From Pelagicoccus enzymogenes (GTDB taxonomy: Bacteria > Verrucomicrobiota > Verrucomicrobiia > Opitutales > Opitutaceae): 64,000 nucleotides of DNA. The position numbers and the translations under genes are program-made. This document shows, one piece after another, positions 45,061 to 53,914 of this stretch. The stretch's first letter is position 1. Every line of letters starts with the position of its first letter. The stretch is from NCBI RefSeq assembly GCF_014803405.1, contig NZ_JACYFG010000013.1, positions 62,001 to 126,000 of the forward strand, in the 5' to 3' direction. The notes under the pieces are model-generated. The model had not been told where the DNA came from and ran no database searches. It saw only the letters and a list, made by a program, of their open reading frames with translations.

Positions 45061-45618
45061 TTAATAACGCTTGTCCTTGCGAATGTGCACGATCACCACC
45101 TGGCAATCCTCCAAGGCCTCGTAGCTGTGCTCTTGGATCGCATCGAACTGTATGCTTTGGCCCGCTTCCAGCTCGTGGCTCTCTTTCGGTAAATCAAGGC
45201 GAACCAAACCTTTCAACACCCAGCAAATCTCATGGTCGTCGTGATGTATCTCTGGCTTGGACACGCGGGCCCCAGCCTTGGCCGTACCGTAAATGCAATC
45301 TGCGTTGCCGTAACGAATCGCCTCGAAATCGAAGGCGCCTGATTTGTAGCTTACCGAACTCTTCTTGTTCGAGATCGGCGCCTCCGCCAAGGAGAGCAAA
45401 TCCGTGGCCCTCATTCCAAACACCTTGCCTATCTTGTGGAGCGTTCCGACCTCAGCCTGCGTCTGGTTGCGCTCCAGTTTGGAGATCACCGCAACCGATA
45501 CGCCGCTACGCTCCGAAAGGGCGCTTAAAGTCAGGTCAGCGCGCTTACGAATGTCCCGCAGGATCGAAAAATTGAAGGCGGGCACAGCCTCCTGTGCGGA
45601 TTCGGGGTCACTTGCCAT
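45061..45618 (-). CDS. XRE-family regulator with C-terminal cupin domain
   Basis: From the ATG at 45618 the protein has 185 residues. The N-terminal helix-turn-helix is 'LTLSALSERSGVSVAVISKLERNQTQ' (in part SERSGVSVAVISKLERN). The C-terminal cupin is 'HHDDHEICWVLKGLVRLDLP' to 'GQSIQFDAIQEHSYEAL'. Proteins of this shape bind a small ligand in the cupin and repress or activate nearby catabolic genes. It heads the cluster of isomerase, Gfo/Idh and SDR genes, so it probably controls it. A candidate promoter lies at 45670-45698. Confidence 0.88.
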   Translation of the reverse strand: MASDPESAQEAVPAFNFSILRDIRKRADLTLSALSERSGVSVAVISKLERNQTQAEVGTLHKIGKVFGMRATDLLSLAEAPISNKKSSVSYKSGAFDFEAIRYGNADCIYGTAKAGARVSKPEIHHDDHEICWVLKGLVRLDLPKESHELEAGQSIQFDAIQEHSYEALEDCQVVIVHIRKDKRY

Positions 45619-45669
45619 GCCTCGAAATAGAACGAACAATCTTTTTCTCTGCAATAATATTTTTCTTTT

Positions 45670-45698
45670 ATTTTATTCCCTAAGATAATTTTACCCAA
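45670..45698 (-). promoter_or_regulatory. Candidate promoter of the XRE-cupin operon
   Basis: The minus strand reads TTGGGT, a 17-nt spacer, then TAAAAT, in an AT-rich stretch about 50 bp before the start codon. The −10 box matches 5 of 6 and the −35 box 3 of 6. Confidence 0.4.
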
Positions 45699-45790
45699 TT
45701 CAGGAACTCAATTTGGCCGCGAGGTTTGGAGCTCAATCGAAAGGGACGCGGATCCCCGAGCGCTGCGACTACGGCACAAGCTTTCCTTTG

Positions 45791-45838
45791 AAAAACGGTC
45801 CAATAACTCGAGTTTTTGTAGGATTGGACCTTGGTCCA
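45791..45838 (-). terminator. Terminator-like hairpin with an alternative fold
   Basis: GGTCCAAT/ATTGGACC (18-nt loop) is followed by GTTTTT on the minus strand, about 105 bp after the PEGA gene stop. A third half-site allows a competing hairpin TGGACC/GGTCCA (45825-45838). Confidence 0.55.
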
Positions 45839-45942
45839 GACCGCGGCGCGCAGTGAAACGGCTTTGTATTGCGGACTGCAGCAAGCTGCAACTCTGCGCA
45901 GTAGAGGCTAGAATCTCCTATTTGACTGTCTCCAGCGGACAT

Positions 45943-46986
45943 TCACAGCCGAGCGGTCCACTTGGAGACGTTCCCCTCCAGGACCTCGAGCTTCGTTCCT
46001 TGTCGCTGCCTGCCGTTCACGTAGATAGACACGTCGTAGGAACCTATAATCAGCTGGGGTACCGACACGTAAACGCCCTCGAAGGACTTAACGTAATCGA
46101 AGGTCTCCCCATTGTCCGGCGTGCAAATCAATTCCACCTCTATGCGATCGGTCGTCGTAGCCCCCACTACCGTGATTTCAACCCCGCCTTGACGCGGTTT
46201 CATCTCGAGGTCGTTCAACAATAGGATACCGTACTCCTTAACTTGAATCGGATAGTCGTAGTCGTGGTACTTGGGGTGTCTTAGGCCAAGCTTAAGGTTT
46301 CCTGCCCTGATGCCGGCAACTTGCAAGGGGGTCACGCCCACCTCCCGGCCATTGAGGAGCAATCGGGCCCCCGAAGGAATGGAACGCACCTCAATCGCTC
46401 CCGTACCGCCCTCGCCGTACAATCCGAGCTTCTCCGCAATCGCATCGCGCCTCGGCTCCCACGCTGCTTCGAGTTGCTGCATGAGCGGCTTCTCGAAGCG
46501 CCCCGAGGCCAGTCGCATTCGCTCTTGCATCGCAATCAAGCCCGCTTCGTCCGTGTCTAGAGAAAAGGAATTCAGCTCTGCCAAAAACGCCTCGAATTCG
46601 CGCATCCGTCGGGCTCTCGGCTCGTAGGTTTCGCTAAACTGGTCCCACAGCTGCCGGCGCACCACCGGCTCCGCATCGTTCCTCGCGTCGAACTTCAACA
46701 ACTCCCCCCGAACGCTGTCGAAGCTTTCTTGCGTTGACCATTCGCCAAGTTTTCCGATGGCGGACCGCAACTGGCGCGCCTGATCTTGCGTCTCCTCTAG
46801 GTGAGCCTGGGCCCTTTTTCCCGGTACATAGACCTTCGAATAGTACCAGTAGCAGCCGCCGGCTCCGCTAGCGAGCATCAGCCAGACGACAAGAGCGAAC
46901 CATCGGCTCGACCTTTCGGACCTCTGGATGCGAACCTTCGAATCGACGACCTCGGGGCTCTCTTCAGGACGGGTAACGGGTGCCAT
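45943..46986 (-). CDS. Membrane-anchored PEGA-domain protein
   Basis: I place the start at the ATG at 46986, giving 347 residues. The frame is open much further upstream, but that part is antisense to typA. After about 28 residues there is one transmembrane segment (FALVVWLMLASGAGGCYWYY). A helical region rich in Arg and Glu follows (about 50-195). A PEGA domain comes next (GAIEVRSIPSGARLLLNGREV then GVTPLQVAGIRAG), and a further beta-rich segment ends the protein. PEGA domains are extracytoplasmic beta-sandwiches linked to surface-layer or cell-wall contexts. The function is unknown. It is divergent from typA across about 200 bp. Confidence 0.78.
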   Translation of the reverse strand: MAPVTRPEESPEVVDSKVRIQRSERSSRWFALVVWLMLASGAGGCYWYYSKVYVPGKRAQAHLEETQDQARQLRSAIGKLGEWSTQESFDSVRGELLKFDARNDAEPVVRRQLWDQFSETYEPRARRMREFEAFLAELNSFSLDTDEAGLIAMQERMRLASGRFEKPLMQQLEAAWEPRRDAIAEKLGLYGEGGTGAIEVRSIPSGARLLLNGREVGVTPLQVAGIRAGNLKLGLRHPKYHDYDYPIQVKEYGILLLNDLEMKPRQGGVEITVVGATTTDRIEVELICTPDNGETFDYVKSFEGVYVSVPQLIIGSYDVSIYVNGRQRQGTKLEVLEGNVSKWTARL

Positions 46987-47190
46987 CGAGTCTCGAAAAG
47001 ACACTGATTCGCGCCGACGCACAAGCGAAATTGCCCTGCGAGGAAGCGAAAAGGGAATCCCCTCTTCCCCGTGGTTGGGCAGGGTGCGGATCCGATTCCT
47101 TACATTATTATAGCGTGACAAAATACATCCAGCCTTGCCAAAGGACGGTTCCCTCGTCACAAGTCCCCACTTTTTGCACCGAGGAGCACC

Positions 47191-48999
47191 ATGAAACGCA
47201 ACGAAGACATTCGCAATATCGCCATCATCGCCCACGTCGACCACGGGAAAACCACTCTCGTCGACCGGCTCATGCAGGAGGGCGGAGTCTACCGCGAAAA
47301 CCAGGCCGTCGCAGAACGCGCCATGGACTCCATGGACCTCGAGCGCGAAAAGGGCATTACCATCAAGGCCAAGAACACCTCCGTACACTGGAGGGGTAAG
47401 ACCATCAACATCGTCGACACCCCCGGCCACGCCGATTTCGGTGGCGAGGTGGAACGGGTCATGAAGATGGTCGACGGCGTTCTCCTGCTCGTAGACGCCA
47501 AGGACGGCCCCCAGGCCCAGACTCGCTTCGTGCTGCGCAAGGCCCTCTCCCACGGCCTCAAGCCCATCGTCGTCATCAACAAGCTGGACCGCGAACACGC
47601 CGACCCCGAGCGCGTGCACGACCTCGTCCTCGAGCTCTTCCTCGCCCTCGACGCCGACGAAGACCAATTCAACGCCCCCTTCATCTACGGCTCCGCCAAG
47701 AACGGATTCGCCGTCCGCAACATCGAAGACGAGCGCGTCGACATGACCCCGCTCTTCGAAACCATCCTCGAGCACATCCCCGCTCCGGAAGCCGACACCG
47801 AAGGCGAGTTCAAGATGCTCATCTCCAACATCGACTGGGACGACTACGTCGGCCGCGTCGCAATCGGCAAGGTCCTTAGCGGCAAGGTCGCCAAGGGCGA
47901 CACCATCCTCCGCGTCAAGGAAGACGGCAAACGCGAGCGCATCAAGGTCACCAAGGTCTTCGAATACAGTGGCATGGGCTCCTCCGAATCCGTAGAAGGC
48001 CACGCTGGCACCATCGTCGGCGTCGCCGGCTTCGAGGAAGTCGACATCGGCGAAACTCTCTGCAAGACCGAAAGCCAGGAGCCGCTCCCCTTCGTCGAAA
48101 TCGACCCGCCAACCATCATGATGCAGTTCGCGGTCAACGACGGCCCCCTCGCCGGACGCGACGGCAAGCTCGTCACCTCCCGCCAAATCCGCGAGCGCCT
48201 CATGCGCGAGATGAAGACCAACGTCTCCATCCAAGTCGAAGACGGCGAGACCTCCGGCATCTTCAACGTCTCCGCCCGCGGAGCCATGCAGATCGCCGTC
48301 CTCGTCGAGACCATGCGCCGCGAAGGATTCGAAGTCCTCGTCTCCCGCCCAAGCGTCATCACCCAGCAGATCGACGGCAAGACCTGCGAGCCGTTCGAAA
48401 CCCTCTGGATCGAACTGCCAGAAGAATGCATGGGCGGCATCATGGAAAACCTCAACAACCGCAAGGGCATCATGACCAACATGGAAACCCGCAACGGAAT
48501 CGTTTTCCTCGAGATGGAAATCCCCACCCGCGGCATCATCGGCTTCGAGATCGACCTCGTGAACGCCACCAGCGGCCACGGCATCATGTCCCACCTCTTC
48601 CTCGAGTACCGTCCCATGGTCGGCGAAATCGTCACCCGCAAGAGCGGCACCCTCGTCTCCATGGCCAATGGCAAGACCACCGCCTACTCCCTCTCCGCCC
48701 TCGAAGACCGCGGCAAGCTCTTCGTCGGCGCCGGCGTGGAAGTCTACGAAGGCATGATCGTGGGCGAAAACCCGCGCCAAGGCGAAATCCCGGTCAACCC
48801 GACCACCGCCAAGCAACTCACCAACTTCCGCTCCTCGGGCGACGGAAAGGGCATCCAGCTCAGCCCGCCGATCTCCTTCTCCCTCGAGCGTTCCATCGAG
48901 TACATCGCCAACGACGAGTTCGTGGAAGCCACTCCCAACCACCTCCGCCTCCGCAAGCGCATCCTCAACGCAACCCTGCGTAAGCGCGCCAGCCGCTAG
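47191..48999 (+). CDS. typA: Ribosome-associated GTPase TypA/BipA
   Basis: The 602-residue protein has the translational GTPase motifs: G1 [15 protein letters not shown]3 [13 protein letters not shown]4 [10 protein letters not shown]. The C-terminal part contains the BipA-specific '[15 protein letters not shown]' stretch. BipA binds the 70S/50S ribosome and helps 50S assembly, notably under stress or cold. GAGGAG lies just before the ATG. Codon use is strongly biased to C-ending codons compared with the neighbours, as expected of a highly expressed gene; this also leaves a long open frame on the opposite strand. A strong terminator follows at 49026. Confidence 0.97.
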   Translation: MKRNEDIRNIAIIAHVDHGKTTLVDRLMQEGGVYRENQAVAERAMDSMDLEREKGITIKAKNTSVHWRGKTINIVDTPGHADFGGEVERVMKMVDGVLLLVDAKDGPQAQTRFVLRKALSHGLKPIVVINKLDREHADPERVHDLVLELFLALDADEDQFNAPFIYGSAKNGFAVRNIEDERVDMTPLFETILEHIPAPEADTEGEFKMLISNIDWDDYVGRVAIGKVLSGKVAKGDTILRVKEDGKRERIKVTKVFEYSGMGSSESVEGHAGTIVGVAGFEEVDIGETLCKTESQEPLPFVEIDPPTIMMQFAVNDGPLAGRDGKLVTSRQIRERLMREMKTNVSIQVEDGETSGIFNVSARGAMQIAVLVETMRREGFEVLVSRPSVITQQIDGKTCEPFETLWIELPEECMGGIMENLNNRKGIMTNMETRNGIVFLEMEIPTRGIIGFEIDLVNATSGHGIMSHLFLEYRPMVGEIVTRKSGTLVSMANGKTTAYSLSALEDRGKLFVGAGVEVYEGMIVGENPRQGEIPVNPTTAKQLTNFRSSGDGKGIQLSPPISFSLERSIEYIANDEFVEATPNHLRLRKRILNATLRKRASR

Positions 49000-49025
49000 G
49001 GCCATCGCAGCGAACCCATTTCCCG

Positions 49026-49057
49026 GGCGCGGAGCGACTTGCGCTTCGCGCCTTTTT
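49026..49057 (+). terminator. Terminator of typA
   Basis: GGCGCG/CGCGCC outer stem with inner AGCG/CGCT, then TTTTT, 27 bp after the stop. Confidence 0.92.
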
Positions 49058-49146
49058 CCGTTCAGGGACCAACAGATCGAAGCGCGTGCCGTAGAAACAG
49101 GCTCCGCCCCATCAGCCTGATAGGAGCACAAAAATTGATCTGCTAG

Positions 49147-49644
49147 CTAGCCTCCGTGCTTGCGGCCGAGCCAGGCGTTTAGCGACTCGACCAACAGCCT
49201 TGGGTCAATTGGCTTCGTAAGATAGTCGCTCATGCCAGAGGCGAGACAAATCTCGCGATCGCCCTGCATCGCGTTCGCCGTTAGGGCAACGATCGGCACA
49301 TCCATGTGTTCCGTGCCTGCCTCGCCGTCGCGAATCGCTCGTGTTGCCTCGTAGCCATCCATCTCCGGCATCATGCAATCCATGAAGATCAAATGGTAGC
49401 GACGCTTCCTCAGCTTCTCCAGAGCCTCCAAACCGTTTTCAGCCGTGTCAGGCACCACCGAACCACACCGCTTGAGAATAGCCTTAGCAACTAGGGTGTT
49501 CGACTCAGTATCATCCACGAGCAATACTTGTGGAGAGGCAGCGTTAGTCGCTGCGGTTTCAGAACCAACTAAGATAGTGAAAGATTGGGGCACCGCCAAG
49601 TAATGCCTCGCAGGAGGCGAGCGAGTCAATACATTCGAAAACAA
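49147..49644 (-). CDS. Stand-alone receiver domain without a clear start codon
   Basis: The frame runs 49147-49644. Residues about 38-158 form a complete receiver domain (VLLVDDTESN, phospho-acceptor Asp in LIFMDCMMPEMDGYEA, Thr in VALTANAM, Lys in YLTKPID). This resembles the C-terminal receiver of hybrid kinases. There is no ATG before the domain. The candidates are TTG at 49644, TTG at 49599 (GCGAGG 6 nt upstream) and GTG at 49593. It may be a true single-domain regulator using an alternative start, or the remnant of a degraded hybrid kinase. The phosphatase gene ends 33 bp upstream on the same strand. Confidence 0.65.
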   Translation of the reverse strand: MFSNVLTRSPPARHYLAVPQSFTILVGSETAATNAASPQVLLVDDTESNTLVAKAILKRCGSVVPDTAENGLEALEKLRKRRYHLIFMDCMMPEMDGYEATRAIRDGEAGTEHMDVPIVALTANAMQGDREICLASGMSDYLTKPIDPRLLVESLNAWLGRKHGG

Positions 49645-49677
49645 AAGAACGCTCCTCCCTGGGGTAAATATCCTATA

Positions 49678-50547
49678 TCACGTTTTTTGCCCATGCGCGC
49701 TACGAATGCGCTGAGCGAGCTCTCTCGAACTTGCATACAAAACACCGCGCCTATTCATGAAGAGGGCCCCTCTAGGATTAAGTAATAGCGGCTCTCCCGC
49801 GAGATCCGAAACGATGCCGCCAGCTTCCGTCACGATGCAGGCAGTCGCCGCGAAATCCCAAACGCTTCCCCCTCCTCGCTTCTCCTTGGGCAGCTTAAAG
49901 TAACAAGAGCAGGGACTCCCAGAAACCGAACAGGCGTTCAATGCGGCGCCGTATCCATAAATTTGCGACACTCCTGATCCACCAAATTCCTGAGCAAGCG
50001 AATCGATTACCGCCTTATGTTTTGAGTCCTCTCGACTACTGCGATCCGAGAAGACAGACAGCTGGGCCGTCTCGGATTCGATCCGCATTTCCTCGCCATC
50101 CCTGAGAGCGCCGCAACCGAGAACCGCCTCGTACATGACCTCACTTCTCGGATCGTAGACTACGCCGATTAAAGGAGTTCCCTCGCGACTCACGAGGGCG
50201 ATCGAAACAGCGTAGCCCGCACGTCCCTCCACGAAGGGCAAAGTTCCATCGAGAGGATCAATGCACCAGAAAGCAGACTTCTCGAATCGACTCCCGTCGT
50301 CTTCTCGCTCCTCCGTTAAAACCCCCAAGTCAAAATCGGTGCAGCCCTTCTCGAGGCATTGCAGAATTCGTTCCTCCGCCATGCGGTCGACTTCCGTCAC
50401 CACTTGGGATGCCAACGAATCGCCCGCCACTTTGCGCTCTACCTCGAAGCAAGTGTCCGAGCGCGACTGCACGATCTTGCCCGCTTCGCGAGCGGCATAG
50501 ACCGCGACTTCGGCCAACCGCTTGAGTTCAGCTTTCGATTCGATCAT
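49678..50547 (-). CDS. Inositol monophosphatase-family phosphatase (CysQ/SuhB-like)
   Basis: The 289-residue protein has the metal-dependent phosphatase signatures: Glu-Glu in '[11 protein letters not shown]', the DPLDGT motif in '[15 protein letters not shown]', and '[20 protein letters not shown]' near the C-terminus. The family removes phosphate from inositol phosphates, PAP or sugar phosphates using magnesium ions. Its start overlaps the stop of the upstream kinase gene by ATGA, so they are co-translated. Which phosphate substrate it uses is not decided by sequence. Confidence 0.88.
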   Translation of the reverse strand: MIESKAELKRLAEVAVYAAREAGKIVQSRSDTCFEVERKVAGDSLASQVVTEVDRMAEERILQCLEKGCTDFDLGVLTEEREDDGSRFEKSAFWCIDPLDGTLPFVEGRAGYAVSIALVSREGTPLIGVVYDPRSEVMYEAVLGCGALRDGEEMRIESETAQLSVFSDRSSREDSKHKAVIDSLAQEFGGSGVSQIYGYGAALNACSVSGSPCSCYFKLPKEKRGGGSVWDFAATACIVTEAGGIVSDLAGEPLLLNPRGALFMNRRGVLYASSRELAQRIRSAHGQKT

Positions 50548-51521
50548 CGGGGGAGGTTGCTAAGAACTTCACGAGAAAGCCTCTCGCTATAGCTGTGAAC
50601 TTTCCAGTGTCCCGGACTCCAGCCTTTGAGGAAACGATGAAAATCGGTCCACGCCACTGGATAAAGCGGACGCCACTCGCTCTCGATCCGCTCCCCGCTA
50701 ACCTTGCTTCCATAGCGTTCAAGCGCTTCGACCAGAAAGCCAAAATAAGCGTCGAGCAACTCCGACTCGAATCGTTCGCACTCGGTATCGCTCAAGCAAC
50801 TACCGACAAAATAGGCCACGTCCTTCATGCCGCAGCCGCCTCCCACATACTGGAAGTCTACCGCAGCCACCCCTTGTCGCGCCTCATCGAAGCAGAAATT
50901 TGCGAGTTTGGCGTCTCCATGCAACAAGGTCTTAAACTGACAGCCATCGAGAATCCGGTCTATCTCCTTGGCCGCTCGCTTGAGAGGAAGGTCGCTCAGC
51001 GCTTCCAGCTCGTCAGGGCGCGTATCCAAATGCCAGTAAGTCCCCTTAGGCCAAAGCCCACCTGCAGTTTGCCCCATGTGCCGAGCATGAAAACTGGCCA
51101 GCCAAGCCAGGCACTGTTTCATCTCCTGCACGGAGGCACGATCCTTCCGCCCGGTAAATCCGCTCGCGTCAAGGTCTTCCAGAGCGATCATAACTTCGCT
51201 CCCCTCCGCCGCCGTCGCAAAACAAGCAGGGATGCGGCAATGAGTATCGCACTTGCTCGCTAGGCCACGATACCAGGCAGCCTCCACTTCGTAGGAACGA
51301 ATCTTTCTCTCCTGGGAGAAGTTCGAATGCCAGCCCCGCGGATGATCGACTTCGCTTGGTATCCGTACCAGCTTTACCACTACGCTTTCGACATCCGCTC
51401 CGCTCACCGCGTAACGAGCGATTTTTCCGTAGCCGCTCCAGAGGCTTTGCAAGGTCTCCCTCTCCTCGATGTCCTCGGCCTCCAAAGCGCGGCACAACGT
51501 TTTCTTAAATCCTTCGTTCAT
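50544..51521 (-). CDS. Aminoglycoside/choline kinase-like protein (CHK/EcKinase type)
   Basis: This 325-residue protein has the protein-kinase-like small-molecule kinase fold. It shows a VVVKLVRIP lysine strand, the catalytic loop '[13 protein letters not shown]' (HGD-x-K-x-x-N) and the metal motif '[10 protein letters not shown]'. Among such families the CHK/EcKinase (oxidoreductase-like, DUF1679) group fits best. It phosphorylates a small hydroxylated compound. The coupled phosphatase downstream suggests a phospho-metabolite route or a proof-reading pair. I cannot name the substrate. Confidence 0.8.
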   Translation of the reverse strand: MNEGFKKTLCRALEAEDIEERETLQSLWSGYGKIARYAVSGADVESVVVKLVRIPSEVDHPRGWHSNFSQERKIRSYEVEAAWYRGLASKCDTHCRIPACFATAAEGSEVMIALEDLDASGFTGRKDRASVQEMKQCLAWLASFHARHMGQTAGGLWPKGTYWHLDTRPDELEALSDLPLKRAAKEIDRILDGCQFKTLLHGDAKLANFCFDEARQGVAAVDFQYVGGGCGMKDVAYFVGSCLSDTECERFESELLDAYFGFLVEALERYGSKVSGERIESEWRPLYPVAWTDFHRFLKGWSPGHWKVHSYSERLSREVLSNLPR

Positions 51522-51615
51522 GAAACTGACAAAGGATCTAGCTGGGCTGGGAACTCATTGTCCAGCCCGCGATCTTCCTGCGGAAATTCGACGAGGCGCG
51601 ACGCCTGCGAATATC

Positions 51616-51819
51616 CTAAAAGGTCTTACCGTAGAAAACGCAGCGTTCCCAGTGGTAGCCGCTTTCGGTGGCGACGCCGCATTGAGTGCAGGAATCGCAG
51701 GACTTGATCATGCTCGGCGACTCGAAACCCGTCGTTTCGTTTTCGTTGCAAGCAAGTTCCAATTTCACTTCGCGATCCACCGCGTTGCAGAAGGTCTCAA
51801 CTACTCTTTCCTTTAGCAT
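51616..51819 (-). CDS. Small cysteine-rich protein, possible zinc ribbon
   Basis: The frame encodes 67 residues. The C-terminal half carries CDSCTQCG and a later 'YHWERC', so two CxxC-type knuckles plus Cys and His could bind zinc. Codon use looks like that of neighbouring genes (many C/G-ending codons), which argues for real coding. No Shine-Dalgarno sequence is visible. It lies 94 bp beyond the kinase gene on the same strand. It is unrecognised. Confidence 0.5.
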   Translation of the reverse strand: MLKERVVETFCNAVDREVKLELACNENETTGFESPSMIKSCDSCTQCGVATESGYHWERCVFYGKTF

Positions 51820-52077
51820 AGCTTCGAAGGTTGAGGGTTACGCAGGGAGTCGAGATCGAAAAAAACCGCCTTGCCCTGCCTTTCTTGAAAACAGCTAGCG
51901 CCGTTTATCGCCCGCGTACGGGTTCGCAGTCGCCGACTGGAATTTGAAACCGCCTTGGCTTTGCCACTTGCGGCTCCGACTACAAGCTACTCCGTTTAGC
52001 GAATCTTATCCACTTGGAACGGCTGCTATTCGCGCGAATGAAGCGGACCTAATGACGCAGGAGAGATGGCGACCTTG

Positions 52078-52782
52078 TCAATCCCCTCCGCAGCCGCCTC
52101 CACAATCGCCCCCGCAATCGGAGCCGCAACCACCCCAGCCTCCTTTTCCTCCGCCTCCCTTGGATTTGACGATAAAAAAGAGAAAGCCCACCACCACGAT
52201 ACCGACGATCACGACCCCAGCGACGTCAGCTAGAGCCACACCGTTCCCTGAAACCGGACGAGCGACCGAGAAGACGATCAGCGCCAGCATCGTCATCAGT
52301 CCAGCAAGGAGGCCGACGCGCTTCGGAAAACGAAATCTCAGCTCCTTTCCAGCTCCCCCCTCTCCGCTTCGCTTTCGCGGCACTGGCCAAAATCGAATCG
52401 GAGCCGCTTCGGAAAACTCGGCCTCGTAAGCGAAAAGCGTCTGCAGGTAGCGAGCCCTAAAAGTCTCGCGCTCCCCCTGCTGGCCGGAGCCCGGATTGTG
52501 ATGTAACGGCTTTTCAAGCACCCTGCCGCACAGCTCCTCCCAGTAGGAGCGCGTGTAGGTCAAGTGGAAGTGCCAAACCGCATCGACGGCTTTGGACGGC
52601 ACCACGCTTTCGCCGCTGACGCCAGCAAGGTAAAGAAACTTTCGGTATTCCTCGATAGCGGCCCGGCAACGGGCGGGACTCCAACCTTGCTTCTGCCGCA
52701 AACGCTCGGAAAACGGCTCTTTGGCGCCGGGAGCGTCAAACGCGAATTCGCTCAGTCGTTTCCAAAGGTCCGAGTCAGTCAT
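52078..52782 (-). CDS. Glycine-rich domain-containing protein (GRDP-like) with membrane segments and Gly/Cys tail
   Basis: The 234-residue protein begins with a GRDP-like (DUF1399) region; 'CRAAIEEYRKFLYLAG' and 'VVPSKAVDAVWHFHLTYTRSYWEELCG' contain its HxxH-type 'WHFHLTYT' motif. Two transmembrane segments follow (about 153-170 and 182-202). The end is a short run rich in Gly and Cys (GGCGSDCGGDCGGGCGGD). It starts 11 bp after the stop of the PRMT-like gene, so the two form an operon. The function is not known. The tail could bind metal or interact with a wall or partner. Confidence 0.82.
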   Translation of the reverse strand: MTDSDLWKRLSEFAFDAPGAKEPFSERLRQKQGWSPARCRAAIEEYRKFLYLAGVSGESVVPSKAVDAVWHFHLTYTRSYWEELCGRVLEKPLHHNPGSGQQGERETFRARYLQTLFAYEAEFSEAAPIRFWPVPRKRSGEGGAGKELRFRFPKRVGLLAGLMTMLALIVFSVARPVSGNGVALADVAGVVIVGIVVVGFLFFIVKSKGGGGKGGWGGCGSDCGGDCGGGCGGD

Positions 52783-52793
52783 GGTTCACTATG

Positions 52794-53810
52794 TCAGCCA
52801 ACCGTAAAGCCGTAGCTCGCTTCGCCAACCGTTAAATTCATCATCAGGCTACGAGGCTCCACCGGGTGGCGCGTCAAGTCGTAGCAGAGCTCGATCTCTT
52901 GCCCAGCCTTCACCGGAATAGGATCGATCGCAAAATAGGTCTGCATCCAATGCGTGGTCTCGAAAAAGGGCCCCGTGTCCAAGACAACCGTTGGAGTGAG
53001 CTCCGCTACGAACCAACCAGCGAATCCGTTGAGGCTTCCGTCCCGGTCGATCGTAAACCTGAGCCTACCGTGCTGCCATACGTCTTCCTTGGACGCCTTG
53101 GCCAAATCGAGCTTCACCAGCCCTCGCGGCTCCGCGATCACGTCAGCCGCGGGAATCTGAGTCTTGATGGCGAGGGCCTGATCTAGTTCGCGCCGTTCCA
53201 GATGGCTGAAATCGATGCCATGCACCTTGTGCTTCCAAAACCCAGGACCGTCCACCTCATAGAGGATTGGCGAATCGACAGGCGCCATCATCAACTCAAC
53301 TCCGGAGGGCAGCATGCGCCCGCCTTCCTTTAGGTTCGAATCGCGACAGGCGATCACGTCGTCGAGCATGGTTTCGGCGAACCCGAAGTGTCCCAGCCAT
53401 TCGCTGACGATGAGATCGACCGGTTCCACCACATCGAAATTCGACGCGTTCGCGTTCACGACATCGATGGTGCCGGACATGCCGTTGCGTTCGACCGTTT
53501 CTTTAGCCGCCGCCGCCACTGCCGACTGGTCGAGAGCGTAGACTTTCTTGGCCCCCGCGTTTGCCGCCAGCATGGCCAGCAAGCCGGAGCCCGTGCCGAC
53601 GTCTATCACGGTTTCGCCCCCCTTGATCGCCTCCTTTATGGCGGCGGCGAAGGCATCGGTTCGCGGCTGGTCAGCCACCATCATTCTCTGCAAGCCGAGT
53701 TCAGCGTACGATTCAAAATAAAAGTCCACGGCAAGGAACTGCTTAGGCGAAGCCGCCTTGGCAATCGAAAAGGCGCGGCCACGGTCCACTACGAGTAATC
53801 CACCTCGCAA
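52794..53810 (-). CDS. PRMT-like class I SAM-dependent methyltransferase
   Basis: The 338-residue protein has hallmarks of the protein arginine methyltransferase fold. The text 'YFESYAELGL' occurs near the N-terminus, motif I VIDVGTGSG is at 68-76, and the acidic 'YALDQS' follows. A double-Glu loop SEWLGHFGFAETM carries Glu137 and Glu146, and a THW motif is at 286-288 (TTHWMQ). In eukaryotic PRMTs these parts bind and methylate arginine. The upstream frame has no ATG. The start may be TTG (53810) or GTG (53789, with GAGGTGG upstream). It is followed by a Gly-rich-domain gene. Whether it methylates protein is inference. Confidence 0.82.
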   Translation of the reverse strand: MRGGLLVVDRGRAFSIAKAASPKQFLAVDFYFESYAELGLQRMMVADQPRTDAFAAAIKEAIKGGETVIDVGTGSGLLAMLAANAGAKKVYALDQSAVAAAAKETVERNGMSGTIDVVNANASNFDVVEPVDLIVSEWLGHFGFAETMLDDVIACRDSNLKEGGRMLPSGVELMMAPVDSPILYEVDGPGFWKHKVHGIDFSHLERRELDQALAIKTQIPAADVIAEPRGLVKLDLAKASKEDVWQHGRLRFTIDRDGSLNGFAGWFVAELTPTVVLDTGPFFETTHWMQTYFAIDPIPVKAGQEIELCYDLTRHPVEPRSLMMNLTVGEASYGFTVG

Positions 53811-53914
53811 GGCGCAGCGCTTGCCGCCTTCCCAAGCCGCAAGACCGACAGCAGCCCTAGTATCCGGTTACGTTGGCGAGAGGCGCCCCCCAGAACAAGG
53901 CCCGACTCCCCCGC

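Larger units (their letters stand above)
45619..45942. other. Gene-free intergenic stretch
   Basis: The first about 80 bases are AT-rich and hold a candidate promoter for the XRE gene. The middle holds a terminator-like pair of overlapping hairpins (45791-45838). A small GCAGC/GCTGC hairpin lies near 45883-45894. No coding sequence is visible. Confidence 0.6.

Noticed and set aside
46987-49131. Open minus-strand frame of about 700 codons extending the PEGA gene upstream
   Set aside because: It is antisense to typA. The Asp/Val/Gly-rich composition is what the strong C-ending codon bias of typA gives on the other strand. The PEGA protein has a natural start at 46986.
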